DNA of 49,959 nt from Zemynaea arenosa (GTDB lineage Bacteria; Pseudomonadota; Gammaproteobacteria; Burkholderiales; Burkholderiaceae_D), in NCBI RefSeq assembly GCF_004614185.1, contig NZ_SPVF01000132.1:1-49959 (forward strand). Direction: 5' to 3'. The notes beneath the pieces are model-generated. The model searched no databases and was not told where the DNA came from. It saw only the letters and a list, made by a program, of their open reading frames with translations. Numbering within the stretch: position 1 is the first letter of the stretch; the number at the start of each line of letters is the position of its first letter. This document shows, in pieces, positions 26,545-35,060 of the stretch. A program made the position numbers and the translations under genes.

Positions 26545-27702
26545 CTATGCATGCCAGTACTTCGCGTAGGTGGCCAGGACCGGCGTCTTGACAATGTCCG
26601 CGCCGGTCTTGGGGTCCTCGACCACGATCGCATATTCGTCCATGCTGGCTGTGTTCTGGCGCCATTGCCAGCCGGTGTAGCCGACGCTTGCCGCGGTCAA
26701 TTTCGACAGACCGTAATCGAGGTGGAAACCGGCCGGGTCATCGCCCGTGCGCACGCCGAACTGCTGGATGAACACCGGCACGCCGCGCGTGTCGCGCATG
26801 CGGGTCAGCACGGCGAGGCGGGCGTCGATGGCGGCCAGGTTCTGGGCCTGCGTCTGCCCTGTGTGGATGAACAGGTTGCCGGTGTAGACCACGCGGTTCT
26901 TCCAGCGCGGATCGGCGATGTACGCTTCGTCCACCAGGTTGATGTTGTAGGCGTCGCGCGCGCCGACCAGGAAGGGCGTGCGCTTGTCTCCGGCCTGGTC
27001 CTCGATGGCCGTCATCAGCTCCTGGTAGAACTCGGACACGGCCTGCCGGTAGGTCTCGTCCCGGCCCTCCAGCGGCTCGGGCAGCAGCTCGTAGAAGGCG
27101 ATCCGCTCATAGTCCTTGAGCAGCCCGGCCAGGTACACCCACGCCTCCTTGAAGCGCTGCCGCTGCGCGCTGTCGGTCCAGAAGTTGTGGCCGCCGGGGT
27201 AGGCGCTGCCCGGGTCGCAGTAATGCACCATGTCCGCGTTCTGCAGCCCGTTCTGGCCGCAGTTGGAGTCGAGCACCGGAATCACCCACAGCCCCGCGTC
27301 GATGCACCACTTCACCTCCTGCAGGAACTGCTTCAGGTGGTCCGGCTGGAAGTGACCGGGTGCGGCGTCGGAGCGGCTTTCCACATCGGTGCCGCCGTAC
27401 AGCCCCCACCAGCGAATCAGCACCCGCACCACGTTCGCGCCCTGCCCGGCAATGGCGGCTGCATCGGTGCTGCGCATCTCGCCCCAAGTGCCTTCGTTCA
27501 TTCCGCGCAGGACGATGGGCTTGCCCGCCGGGTCCAGCATGGTGGCGCCGCTGAGCGCGAGGCGAGCGACCTGTGGTGGCGGTGGCGGTGGCGGTGGCGG
27601 TGGCGGTGGCGTGACCGAGGCCCCTCCCCCGCCTCCGCCGCACGCCGCACACACAGCCCCACTCAGCAGCGACAGCACGACCGCACGGCGCTTCTTGTCC
27701 AT
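26545..27702 (-). CDS. GH5-like (cellulase-fold) lipoprotein with a substituted nucleophile
   Basis: 385 residues from ATG 27702, which has GGAGG before it. Signal segment with likely lipid Cys at position 21 (AAC, then Gly-rich), a run of 12 prolines (residues 32-43), then a TIM barrel of GH5 style: LRGMNEG near residue 67, VVRVLIRWWG, the acid/base Glu209 in LLPEPLEG, and VFIQQFG near residue 310. In active GH5 enzymes the last motif is GEFG with Glu as nucleophile; here that position is Gln314. It may therefore bind rather than cut glycan, or use another residue. The Pro linker is encoded by six GGTGGC repeats. Confidence 0.75.
   Translation of the reverse strand: MDKKRRAVVLSLLSGAVCAACGGGGGGASVTPPPPPPPPPPPPQVARLALSGATMLDPAGKPIVLRGMNEGTWGEMRSTDAAAIAGQGANVVRVLIRWWGLYGGTDVESRSDAAPGHFQPDHLKQFLQEVKWCIDAGLWVIPVLDSNCGQNGLQNADMVHYCDPGSAYPGGHNFWTDSAQRQRFKEAWVYLAGLLKDYERIAFYELLPEPLEGRDETYRQAVSEFYQELMTAIEDQAGDKRTPFLVGARDAYNINLVDEAYIADPRWKNRVVYTGNLFIHTGQTQAQNLAAIDARLAVLTRMRDTRGVPVFIQQFGVRTGDDPAGFHLDYGLSKLTAASVGYTGWQWRQNTASMDEYAIVVEDPKTGADIVKTPVLATYAKYWHA
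27575..27610. repeat. Hexanucleotide microsatellite (GGTGGC)x6
   Basis: Six perfect copies inside the GH5-like gene, coding for the polyproline linker on the minus strand. A six-base unit keeps frame, so slippage would change linker length without breaking the gene. Confidence 0.85.
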
Positions 27703-27860
27703 CCTGGCCTCCGGCAAAAATATGTGAAGCCGCCAGTATTGGCATCCGAATATGAACGGGTCAATGCAAAGTGGTAACCACATGTAAGGCGACTGTGACA
27801 ATCCACGTATTTCCTCGCCGATATTGCTGACATAATGGCAAGCTCTTCAATGGAGCGTTC

Positions 27861-30800
27861 ATGAGTTCGTACATCGGCTTCAGCGGCACCGCCACCTATA
27901 GCATCGACCCTACTGCCAACACTGTTCAACTGCACGTCGATGGGCTGCACAACTGGGGCGACAATACGTCCAAGCCGCTGCGGCTCGAACTGTGGCTCAC
28001 CACCCAGCCCTGGAGCCCGAGCCAGACCAACACCGGCTACGAGATCGCCGTCGGCTCCAAGTCGAGCGTCCTTGGAGCGTACGAGTACTTTTCCGACCTG
28101 AACGACACGGTCACGTTCCTGAACCATCCCCCGGCCGGGACTTACTACGTCACCCTGGTCGCTGCCGAATACTCCGGTGCCTCGCGCGCCGACAACGGCT
28201 ACGTCGCCGACGATTACCTCACCTTCCCGACCATGGTCACGGTCGGCGCGGACGGCCGCGTCATCCCCGTCGACACCGGCCTGCCGCGCATCGACGTCGA
28301 GACCGAATGGGTGGAAGAAGGCGACAAGGGCGCGCAGAACATGGTGTTCACGCTCACGCTGTCGCATGCTTCCACGCTGCCGGTCTCGGTGCAGGTCGAC
28401 ACGGGCGATGAAACCGCAGCGGAAGGCTACGACTACCAGGGCGTGCACCAGCGCGTGACCTTCGCCCCGGGCGCCACCACCGCCACGGTCACGGTGCCGG
28501 TCAACGGCAACGAGTACTTCGAGCCCACCCGCGCCTTCGAACTCCTGCTCAGCGACCCCACCAACGCCGTGGCCGGCCACACATCCGCCAACGGCACCAC
28601 CGCCCAGGCCTCGCCCACGCTGGCCGCCTGGGGTCTCATCTTCGACAACGAAAAGCCGGACGGCATCACACTGCCGGACGACCCCTACTTTTCGCTGCAG
28701 TGGTACCTGTACACCACGCGCACCGAGATCGCCTGGAACCACGCCACCGGCAAGGGCGTGAAGATCGGGATCTTCGACCAGGGCATCGACCCCACGCTGG
28801 CCGAACTGGTCGACAGCAACGACCGCGCTGCCGGCCGCACCGCCCTCACCCTGCAACAGGGCGGCGCACCGGTGCTGGAGGACGACAATCACGGGACCCA
28901 CGTCGCCGGCATCATCGGCGCGGCGCGCGATGGCGAAGGCATGGTCGGCGTCGCGTATGGCGCGCGGCTCACATCGATCTACACCTCGGACACCTTCACG
29001 GACGACTATCCGAAAGAGATCGCCAACGCCTTCCGCTACGCCCTCAACGTGGATGTGCTGAACAACTCCTGGGGCTTCGGTAACCTGCTGCAGCACGACA
29101 CCAACTGGGCCTTCCTCGACAACGCGGCCGACCCGCGCTTTGCGCCCGCCTTCACTGCCTTGCACGATCTGGCCGAGAAGGGCCGCGGCGGGCTGGGGAC
29201 GGTGGTGGTGCAGTCGGCCGGTAACTCCTTCAGCTACGGCGACGACACCAACCTCCACAACTTCCAGAACAGCCGCTACATCATCACGGTGGGTGCCAGC
29301 GACTACTTCGGCCTCTCGTCGGAATTCAGCACAACGGGCGCTTCGATCCTGGTCTCGGCACCGGGCGGCGCGGGCTATGGCGACTACGCCAGCATCCTGA
29401 CGCTGGACCGCAAGGGCGGCGCGGGCGACATCAATGGCGACTACCTGTTCGCGGACGGCACCTCGTTTGCGGCACCCATCGTCTCCGGCATCGTGGCCAT
29501 GATGCTGGAGGTGAACCCGCACCTCGGCTACCGGGACGTGCAGCAGATCCTTGCCTACACGGCGCACCAGACCGACTATGGCCTGGGCGACTGGTCGTCC
29601 AACGGCGCCACCGACTGGAATGGCGGCGGCTTGCGCTATAACTCGGTGATCCAGGCCTCCGGCTTCGGCATGGTGGACGCCCTGGCCGCGGTGCGCCTGG
29701 CCGAAGCCTGGACCACGACGCCGCAGACAGTCGCCAACACGGTGGAAGCGACCGGCTCGCAGACCGTCAACAAGGCGATCCCGGACCAGGACCAGAAGGG
29801 CATCACCAGCACCATCCACATCGACAGCGCGATGACGGTGGAGCGCGCAGACGTCACCGTCAACATCACGCACCCGTTCATCGGCGACCTGGAAGTGGAA
29901 CTGCTGTCGCCGGCCGGCACGGTGAGCTACCTGATGTACCGGCCCTCGCAGGGCGCCTTGAGCGCAGTCGGTTCGAGCCAGGAGAACGTGCACTTCACCT
30001 TCGACACGGTGCTGGACTGGGGCGAGAAGGCCACCGGCGACTGGACCTTGACTGTGCGCGATGTGCAGACCGGGGACTTCGGCACCTTCACCGACTGGAG
30101 CCTGGACCTGATCGGCAAGGCGCCCAGCAACAGCCACACCTTCGTCTTCACCAACGAGTACGCGGACCTGATCAAGGCTGAACCTTCGCGCGCGGTGCTG
30201 AACGACCCGCAGGGCGTGAACGACACCATTAACGCAGCCGCGCTGGGCTCGGACGACCGCATCGACCTGAGTGGTGCAACGCCGTCCGTGATCATCGACG
30301 CCAACCTGACCATCGGCGCGGGAACCGTGATCCGCAATGCCTTCGGCGGCGACGGCAACAACATCCTGATTGCAAACCCGCTCGGCGGCGCGCTGCACGG
30401 AATGGGCGGGAATGACAGCATCACCGGCGGCATCGGCCTCGACTTGCTCGATGGCGGCAAGGGCAATGACAAGATCGATGGCGGCGCAGGGACCGATACC
30501 GCGATGTTCTCGGGCGCGTGGGCGGCCTACACGCTCAAACAGGGCACCAAGGGCCTGACGGTCACGGACAACACAGGCATCGACGGGATCGACACGCTCT
30601 TCAACGTGGAACGGCTGGCGTTCTCGGACAAGACCTGGGCGCTGGACGTGGACGGCGCGGCGGGCCAGATCTACCGCCTGTACCAGGCCGTGTTCGACCG
30701 CAAGCCGGACAGCGTGGGCCTCGGCTACTGGGTCGGCGTGATCGACAAGGGCGCGACGCTGCTGGCGATTGCGGACGGCTTCGTGCACTCGAACGAGTTC

Positions 30801-31031
30801 GCGCAGCTGTACGGGACCAAGGGCACCAACGCCGAGATCCTCACCCACTTCTACCAGAACGTGCTGCACCGGGCGCCGGACAAGAGCGGCTACGACTACT
30901 GGCTCGATGTGCTGGACCGCGGCGCCTCGGTGGCCGCGGTGCTGGCCAGCTTCAGCGAGAGTCCGGAGAACAAGGCGGGGGTTGCGGAAGTGATCGGGCA
31001 GGGCTTCGAGTACACGCCGTATCTCGGTTAA
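27861..31031 (+). CDS. Modular S8 subtilase with Calx-beta, P-domain, RTX-like and DUF4214 regions
   Basis: 1,056 residues, no signal peptide. Order: unknown beta domain (1-140); Calx-beta-like (about 143-260); subtilisin catalytic domain with Asp306 (IFDQGID), His344 (NHGTHVAG), the oxyanion Asn in SAGNS, and Ser535 (GTSFAAP); proprotein-convertase P-domain (about 632-753, ATGDWTLTVRD); Gly/Asp-rich calcium-binding repeats (about 829-880, GGNDSITGG); and DUF4214 (about 934-1056) with two RLYQAVFDRKPD / FYQNVLHRAPD repeats. No Sec signal plus C-terminal RTX repeats points to type I secretion. GGAG lies in front of the ATG. All catalytic residues are intact. Confidence 0.88.
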   Translation: MSSYIGFSGTATYSIDPTANTVQLHVDGLHNWGDNTSKPLRLELWLTTQPWSPSQTNTGYEIAVGSKSSVLGAYEYFSDLNDTVTFLNHPPAGTYYVTLVAAEYSGASRADNGYVADDYLTFPTMVTVGADGRVIPVDTGLPRIDVETEWVEEGDKGAQNMVFTLTLSHASTLPVSVQVDTGDETAAEGYDYQGVHQRVTFAPGATTATVTVPVNGNEYFEPTRAFELLLSDPTNAVAGHTSANGTTAQASPTLAAWGLIFDNEKPDGITLPDDPYFSLQWYLYTTRTEIAWNHATGKGVKIGIFDQGIDPTLAELVDSNDRAAGRTALTLQQGGAPVLEDDNHGTHVAGIIGAARDGEGMVGVAYGARLTSIYTSDTFTDDYPKEIANAFRYALNVDVLNNSWGFGNLLQHDTNWAFLDNAADPRFAPAFTALHDLAEKGRGGLGTVVVQSAGNSFSYGDDTNLHNFQNSRYIITVGASDYFGLSSEFSTTGASILVSAPGGAGYGDYASILTLDRKGGAGDINGDYLFADGTSFAAPIVSGIVAMMLEVNPHLGYRDVQQILAYTAHQTDYGLGDWSSNGATDWNGGGLRYNSVIQASGFGMVDALAAVRLAEAWTTTPQTVANTVEATGSQTVNKAIPDQDQKGITSTIHIDSAMTVERADVTVNITHPFIGDLEVELLSPAGTVSYLMYRPSQGALSAVGSSQENVHFTFDTVLDWGEKATGDWTLTVRDVQTGDFGTFTDWSLDLIGKAPSNSHTFVFTNEYADLIKAEPSRAVLNDPQGVNDTINAAALGSDDRIDLSGATPSVIIDANLTIGAGTVIRNAFGGDGNNILIANPLGGALHGMGGNDSITGGIGLDLLDGGKGNDKIDGGAGTDTAMFSGAWAAYTLKQGTKGLTVTDNTGIDGIDTLFNVERLAFSDKTWALDVDGAAGQIYRLYQAVFDRKPDSVGLGYWVGVIDKGATLLAIADGFVHSNEFAQLYGTKGTNAEILTHFYQNVLHRAPDKSGYDYWLDVLDRGASVAAVLASFSESPENKAGVAEVIGQGFEYTPYLG

Positions 31032-31166
31032 GCCGCAGGGGCCACCTTACGAAGTGCCTGGCCGTCATCGCTCACCCGATGCCGGACAGCCTGTCCCGGA
31101 GCCTTGCGCTGCATGCCGTCGCCACGTTAACGATCAGCGCCTGCGCGCTGGAGGTAACGTGCAGCG

Positions 31167-31526
31167 TTAGCGCTGACCGAGGATATCGCTGAGCGACTCG
31201 CGGCCCTTCTCGGTGAGGGTGAATTGGCCACCCTCGGCTTCCGCGATGTGCGATTTGCGGAGCAGGAAGTGAGCCACATCGGGTTCGATGGCCGCAGGTC
31301 CCGTCTCCAGCGCCTGCAGGGCCGTGATACAGCGGCGCAGGAACAACGCTTCCACGCCCTTGTCGGTCAGCCGCAGCTTATTGTCGCGCTCCGCCTTCAC
31401 CAACTTCAAACCCGTGAGCCGCTTGGCGTTGCGGCCGATGCAGGCATTCACGCCAGTGCCCTTGGCGCCGCGCCGGATGTGCTCCAGCGCGTCGTATTCG
31501 TCGCCAGTGAGTCGTTCGTCTTTCAT
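31167..31526 (-). CDS. Small protein with winged-helix-like features, unknown
   Basis: 119 residues from ATG 31526 (AGGAC upstream). Two segments look like the wings of helix-turn-helix proteins: LKLVKAERDNKLRLTDKGVEAL and AEAEGGQFTLTEKGRESL. The family is not recognised. Its start lies 11 bp from the distal mnmE-end repeat, so it sits just outside the proposed island. A longer open frame would run through that repeat and is rejected. Confidence 0.6.
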   Translation of the reverse strand: MKDERLTGDEYDALEHIRRGAKGTGVNACIGRNAKRLTGLKLVKAERDNKLRLTDKGVEALFLRRCITALQALETGPAAIEPDVAHFLLRKSHIAEAEGGQFTLTEKGRESLSDILGQR

Positions 31527-31536
31527 TCCCGTCCTT

Positions 31537-31560
31537 CTTATTTTCCGATGCAGAAGCGGC
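31537..31560 (-). repeat. Distal copy of the mnmE 3' end (proposed att site)
   Basis: 24 bp identical to 46920-46943 except one base (T31544 versus G46927). On the minus strand both copies spell the codons for Arg-Phe-Cys-Ile-Gly-Lys-stop, the last residues of MnmE; the single change is synonymous (GGA for GGC). Similarity stops sharply at the edges, as expected for an attachment core and not for a gene duplication. Confidence 0.75.
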
Positions 31561-31614
31561 CAAACCGCGGAAGAACCGCTCCAGCTCTCGATCTTGTTCG
31601 TGGCGCCGGCCAGC

Positions 31615-31653
31615 ATGGACCCAAACTTGGACCCATTTTCTGCGTGCTGGCGC
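31615..31653. repeat. Repeat R, copy 1 (left end of island)
   Basis: TGGACCCAAACTTGGACCCA followed by a GTGCTGGCG block. It aligns without gaps to the first 39 bp of the copies at 37268 and 46777. It contains two TTGGAC-like units 12 bp apart. It lies 55 bp inside the proposed att site and may be a recombinase arm site. Confidence 0.6.
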
Positions 31654-31812
31654 TGGAAGCGCAGGGATAGCAGTGGACGGATCAGCGCTAAAAGGCTCAG
31701 TTTAACAGCGCAGGTGTCGCGCGCCCTCGGCAGACACTGCGAGACACTGCCGGTTCATGCACGCGTTGGCCTCGCTCAATGAGGGCTGCATGGGTTAGAT
31801 TGATATGATGGA

Positions 31813-33133
31813 ATGGTTGAACTTGATCCGAGGCGATGGGTGGACCCGAACGTCATCAAAGTTCCTGTGAGAACTGTACCCCTGTCCTGGCGCCAGCGCC
31901 TGGGCCCGGGCCTCATCACGGGCGCTGCGGACAACGACCCCAGCGGCATTGCAACCTACTCACAAGCGGGCGCGCAGTTCGGCTTCGGCATGCTGTGGAC
32001 ACTGCTCTTCACCTACCCGCTCATGGCCGGCATTCAGATCGTCAGCGCCCGTATCGGCCGCGTCACGGGCGAAGGGCTGGCGAGCAATATTCGGCAGAAC
32101 TATCCCGCGCCGCTGTTGTGCGGCATTGTGGGGCTACTGCTGTTCGCGAACATCATCAACATCGCGGCCGACGTCGCGGCAATGGGTGATGCTCTACGCA
32201 TGGTGGTGGGCGGCCCATCGCATCTCTACGCGATTGGCTTCGGCTTGGCGTCGGTCTTGCTGCAGGTGTTCATCCCGTACTCTCGCTACGTACGCGTGTT
32301 GAAATGGTTGACCCTTGCCCTGCTGGCTTATGTCGGCACGGTATTCATCGTGCGAGTGCCGTGGGAAACCGTGCTGGCAGCTGCCGTGACGGTTCCGCCT
32401 TGGCCTTGGAAGGGCGATTACATCACAACCGTCGTGGCCGTGTTCGGTACCACCATCAGTCCTTACCTGTTCTTCTGGCAGGCATCTCAGGAGGTCGAAG
32501 AGATGCGCGCGGATCCGGAAGCACATCCGCTGCGCCATGCCCACTCTGAAGTGCGCCGCGGCTTCCTGCGCACAGGTCGATACTATTGTTGGCATGGGAT
32601 TTTCCAATCTGGTGGCCTTCTTCATCATGCTGACCACCGCCATGACACTTCATGCACATGGGATTCACGACATCCAGTCATCAGCCCAGGCCGCGCAAGC
32701 GCTACGGCCAATCGCTGGCGATTTCGCATTCCTTTTGTTCAGCCTAGGGATCATCGGTACGGGTCTGCTGGCCATTCCCGTACTGGCAGGCTCTGCGGCG
32801 TATGCGATAGCCGGGACATTCGGATGGAGCAGCAGTCTGGAAGAAGCTCCTCGGACAGCACCCCGCTTCTACTCAATCATCGTGATCGCAACCCTGTTAG
32901 GTGTCGCGCTGGTATTCGCACCGTTCGATCCGATTCAGGCCCTGTATTGGAGCGCGGTAGTGAATGGCGTGATTTCGGTGCCGATCATGGCGGTGATGAT
33001 GTTGATGGCTGCACGCGAGGATATCATGGGCCATCTGGTGATTCGACGCCGACTCAAGATCCTCGGCTGGCTCTGTACTGTTGTCATGGCGACGGCAGTC
33101 GCGGCGATGTTTGCGAACGGGGCGCAGCGCTGA
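31813..33133 (+). pseudogene. NRAMP-family divalent metal transporter, frameshifted
   Basis: The first part reads to about 32570 with GPGLITGAADNDPSGIATYSQ (the TM1 metal-site motif, DPSG form) and several membrane segments through FFWQASQEVEEM. From about 32575 the family sequence continues one frame over (VDTIVGMGFSNLVAFFIMLTTA, then TLHAHG, the TM6 site) and runs to the stop at 33133. One net base separates the two frames near 32570. Together they make a normal NRAMP of about 440 residues. Each half is otherwise intact, so the change is recent or a sequencing error. First gene inside the island. If truly broken, metal uptake by this copy is lost. Confidence 0.8.
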
Positions 33134-33256
33134 CAGCGCTAGCAGAACGGTAGCGTTGTCCGCAAACCACTCCTGGCCGAACTAGGCCCGTCCCGCTGAA
33201 TTTGTCCAGCGACAAGGGCGCGGGTGCGCTACTCTGGAAGATCGGGACCGGACGCC

Positions 33257-33685
33257 ATGAACCACGATTGCATGAGCTGTCGCAGAACACGGTATGTGCA
33301 GGCTGCTTACGTCGAAGCGGCCATGCACATCAATAAGGTCATGGACTCGGACCGGGCCTACTGGCTGCTGATCCGCGAGCAGGTTCCGCAGGCCGTCATC
33401 GAGCGCGTGCTTCGGGGTGCACCGGGGCAGGTCAGGAAGAAAGACCGCCGCCATGCGACGCGCCAGGCCACCATCCAGGAGCCCGCCCCGATGGCGGGCT
33501 ATGCCGAGCGCCGCAGCGATCACCTGACGGCGCAGCGGGTAGAGGTCGGGCTCGTGTTCGAATCCATGCTCGGTGAGGATTCCGCCAGAGAATATTTTCT
33601 GAGCTCGGGCGTCCCGGTGTGGGTCGCGCAGCGCGTTCTGGCGACCCGGCGAAAACGGCCGTCGCCAGCCCTGGTGCTGGAATAG
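33257..33685 (+). CDS. Unknown protein with an internal helical repeat
   Basis: 142 residues. Two segments resemble each other: SDRAYWLLIREQVPQAVIER-VL (about residue 31) and SAREYFLSSGVPVWVAQRVL (about residue 110), each following the pattern A-Y-L...VP..V..RVL. No signal peptide and no family recognised. First of four co-oriented small genes. ATG 33257 was chosen by its MNHDCMSCRR start; an upstream in-frame ATG at 33224 is possible. Confidence 0.55.
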   Translation: MNHDCMSCRRTRYVQAAYVEAAMHINKVMDSDRAYWLLIREQVPQAVIERVLRGAPGQVRKKDRRHATRQATIQEPAPMAGYAERRSDHLTAQRVEVGLVFESMLGEDSAREYFLSSGVPVWVAQRVLATRRKRPSPALVLE

Positions 33686-33852
33686 CCTTGGCTGGGTGAC
33701 CGCGCCGCAAGCCAGCCTTGCACGCGCCCTGCGCACACATCGGACGCTCGTGTGCATTTTTCGACTATATCTTCGCGCGCGCTTGCAATACGGGTGCGAC
33801 ACCGCAAAGCGGGAGTATGCTGGCCCATCGAACTTCGGATTCGGAGGCGGCC

Positions 33853-34125
33853 ATGAAGATGCTAGTCGTTGTTGACGCACACGGACACATCATCGCGGCA
33901 GCCCACGCCGCCCAGGACATCGAAGGGCCCCCTCGGCGCAGCCGCGCGCTGGATCCTCCACCCATCTGTGGGCTGGGCACGCTGCCCGGCCAGCGTCTGG
34001 AGTTGGTCGAACTGCCGGAACACCTGCGTGCGCTCGATGCCGAACATCGGCTGCGCGCCATGCTTGACCATCGGCTCCAGGCCGGGTCCACCACGCTTGA
34101 CTACACCCCGCGCGCGGCCCTGTAG
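33853..34125 (+). CDS. Small hypothetical protein
   Basis: 90 residues beginning MKMLVVVDAHGHIIAAAH, a beta-hairpin-like start, with a Pro/Arg-rich middle and a helical LPEHLRALDAEHRLRAML segment. GGAGGCGG lies just before the ATG. 30 bp before the next gene, so probably co-transcribed with it. Not recognised. Confidence 0.5.
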   Translation: MKMLVVVDAHGHIIAAAHAAQDIEGPPRRSRALDPPPICGLGTLPGQRLELVELPEHLRALDAEHRLRAMLDHRLQAGSTTLDYTPRAAL

Positions 34126-34155
34126 GGGCCAGCGACGCCTCTCAGGAGGTTCATC

Positions 34156-34425
34156 ATGTCTTTCAATAACATTCAACCCGCGGAAGGCCCCTTCATCATC
34201 GGTGCAGGACCGGTCCGGCTCGCCATGTGGTACCCGAACGGTGAGGATCATGGCGCGCAATGGATCATGGCCAACCCCATCGGCCCAGGTGCCCTGGAAG
34301 TCTCGCACTTCACCAAGGAGCGGCGGGTGCGGCCCCAGAACGGAGTCGAGATCGTGTATTCGGTCACTGTGACCAACGTCGGCGAGGACACCCTGTTCAA
34401 TATCCAGGGCGGCGGCAACGTGTAG
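34156..34425 (+). CDS. Small beta-rich hypothetical protein
   Basis: 89 residues with a strong AGGAGG site. The pattern (IIGAGPVRLAMWYPNG, then VEIVYSVTVTNVGEDTLFNIQGGG) suggests a small beta sandwich. No signal peptide. It is the middle member of the cassette with the trypco2-like gene 39 bp downstream. Not recognised. Confidence 0.55.
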   Translation: MSFNNIQPAEGPFIIGAGPVRLAMWYPNGEDHGAQWIMANPIGPGALEVSHFTKERRVRPQNGVEIVYSVTVTNVGEDTLFNIQGGGNV

Positions 34426-34464
34426 TCCGACACCCTCGAATCGCAATTCCGGAAAGAGGCACTC

Positions 34465-34821
34465 ATGTTTCAGGACCATCAGGCGCGGCTGGCGTTGGCC
34501 GACTATCTGGCCGCACTTCAGACCGAGCTGGAGCGCGCTGGCGGACAGAGCGGCCCGCGCGAGCTGCCGTTCGGCGTCGACTGCGCAACGCTCGAAGTCG
34601 ATATCTTTTTCACCCTGCCCCGGAACGGCCAGGCGCGCTCGGGCAGCGACGCGCAATTCTGGGTGGCCGGGACAGCCGACGGCGACAGCGGAGGCAGCGG
34701 GGCGGCGCGCACGACGCAGAAACTGATCGTGCGCCTGTCGCCGCGGCCCAAGGAGGAGGCCACAGCACCGGGGAATGAGGCCGCCCTCTCCGCCCTGCCG
34801 CGGAGCCGCCAGTCAGGCTGA
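34465..34821 (+). CDS. Trypco2-like domain protein
   Basis: 118 residues. The layout LALADYLAALQTELERA - LPFGVDCATLEVDIFFTL - FWV - TQKLIVRLSP matches the trypsin-co-occurring domain 2 pattern (one helix, then strands ending in a basic RLSP/RLTP). In other bacteria this domain is found next to trypsin-like proteases or in predicted conflict systems. No protease or NTPase partner is next to it here. The last 20 residues are low complexity. Recognition is by pattern only. Confidence 0.5.
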   Translation: MFQDHQARLALADYLAALQTELERAGGQSGPRELPFGVDCATLEVDIFFTLPRNGQARSGSDAQFWVAGTADGDSGGSGAARTTQKLIVRLSPRPKEEATAPGNEAALSALPRSRQSG

Positions 34822-35060
34822 CCTACCTGGAAGTACATGGCCGGCGCAAGCGCAGCTCGCAAGATGCCCAGCAGATGGCACCCGTCGGACCAAGCCGTGA
34901 TTTCGGGTTCACGGTGCGGGACTGGTGCTTCAGTTACCGCAGTTCTATTCAAAGACCGTATCGGAAAGCTAGGTGTCATCCAAAAAAAGGGCCCAGCCTC
35001 CGCAATTTCTCCATGATTGACAGCCATGCTCGGACTGTGACTGATCACCTGGAGTGAACG

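Noticed and set aside
27663-30869. 1,068-codon open frame antisense to the subtilase
   Set aside because: Covers the subtilase catalytic domain with its intact triad on the other strand; low-complexity shadow.
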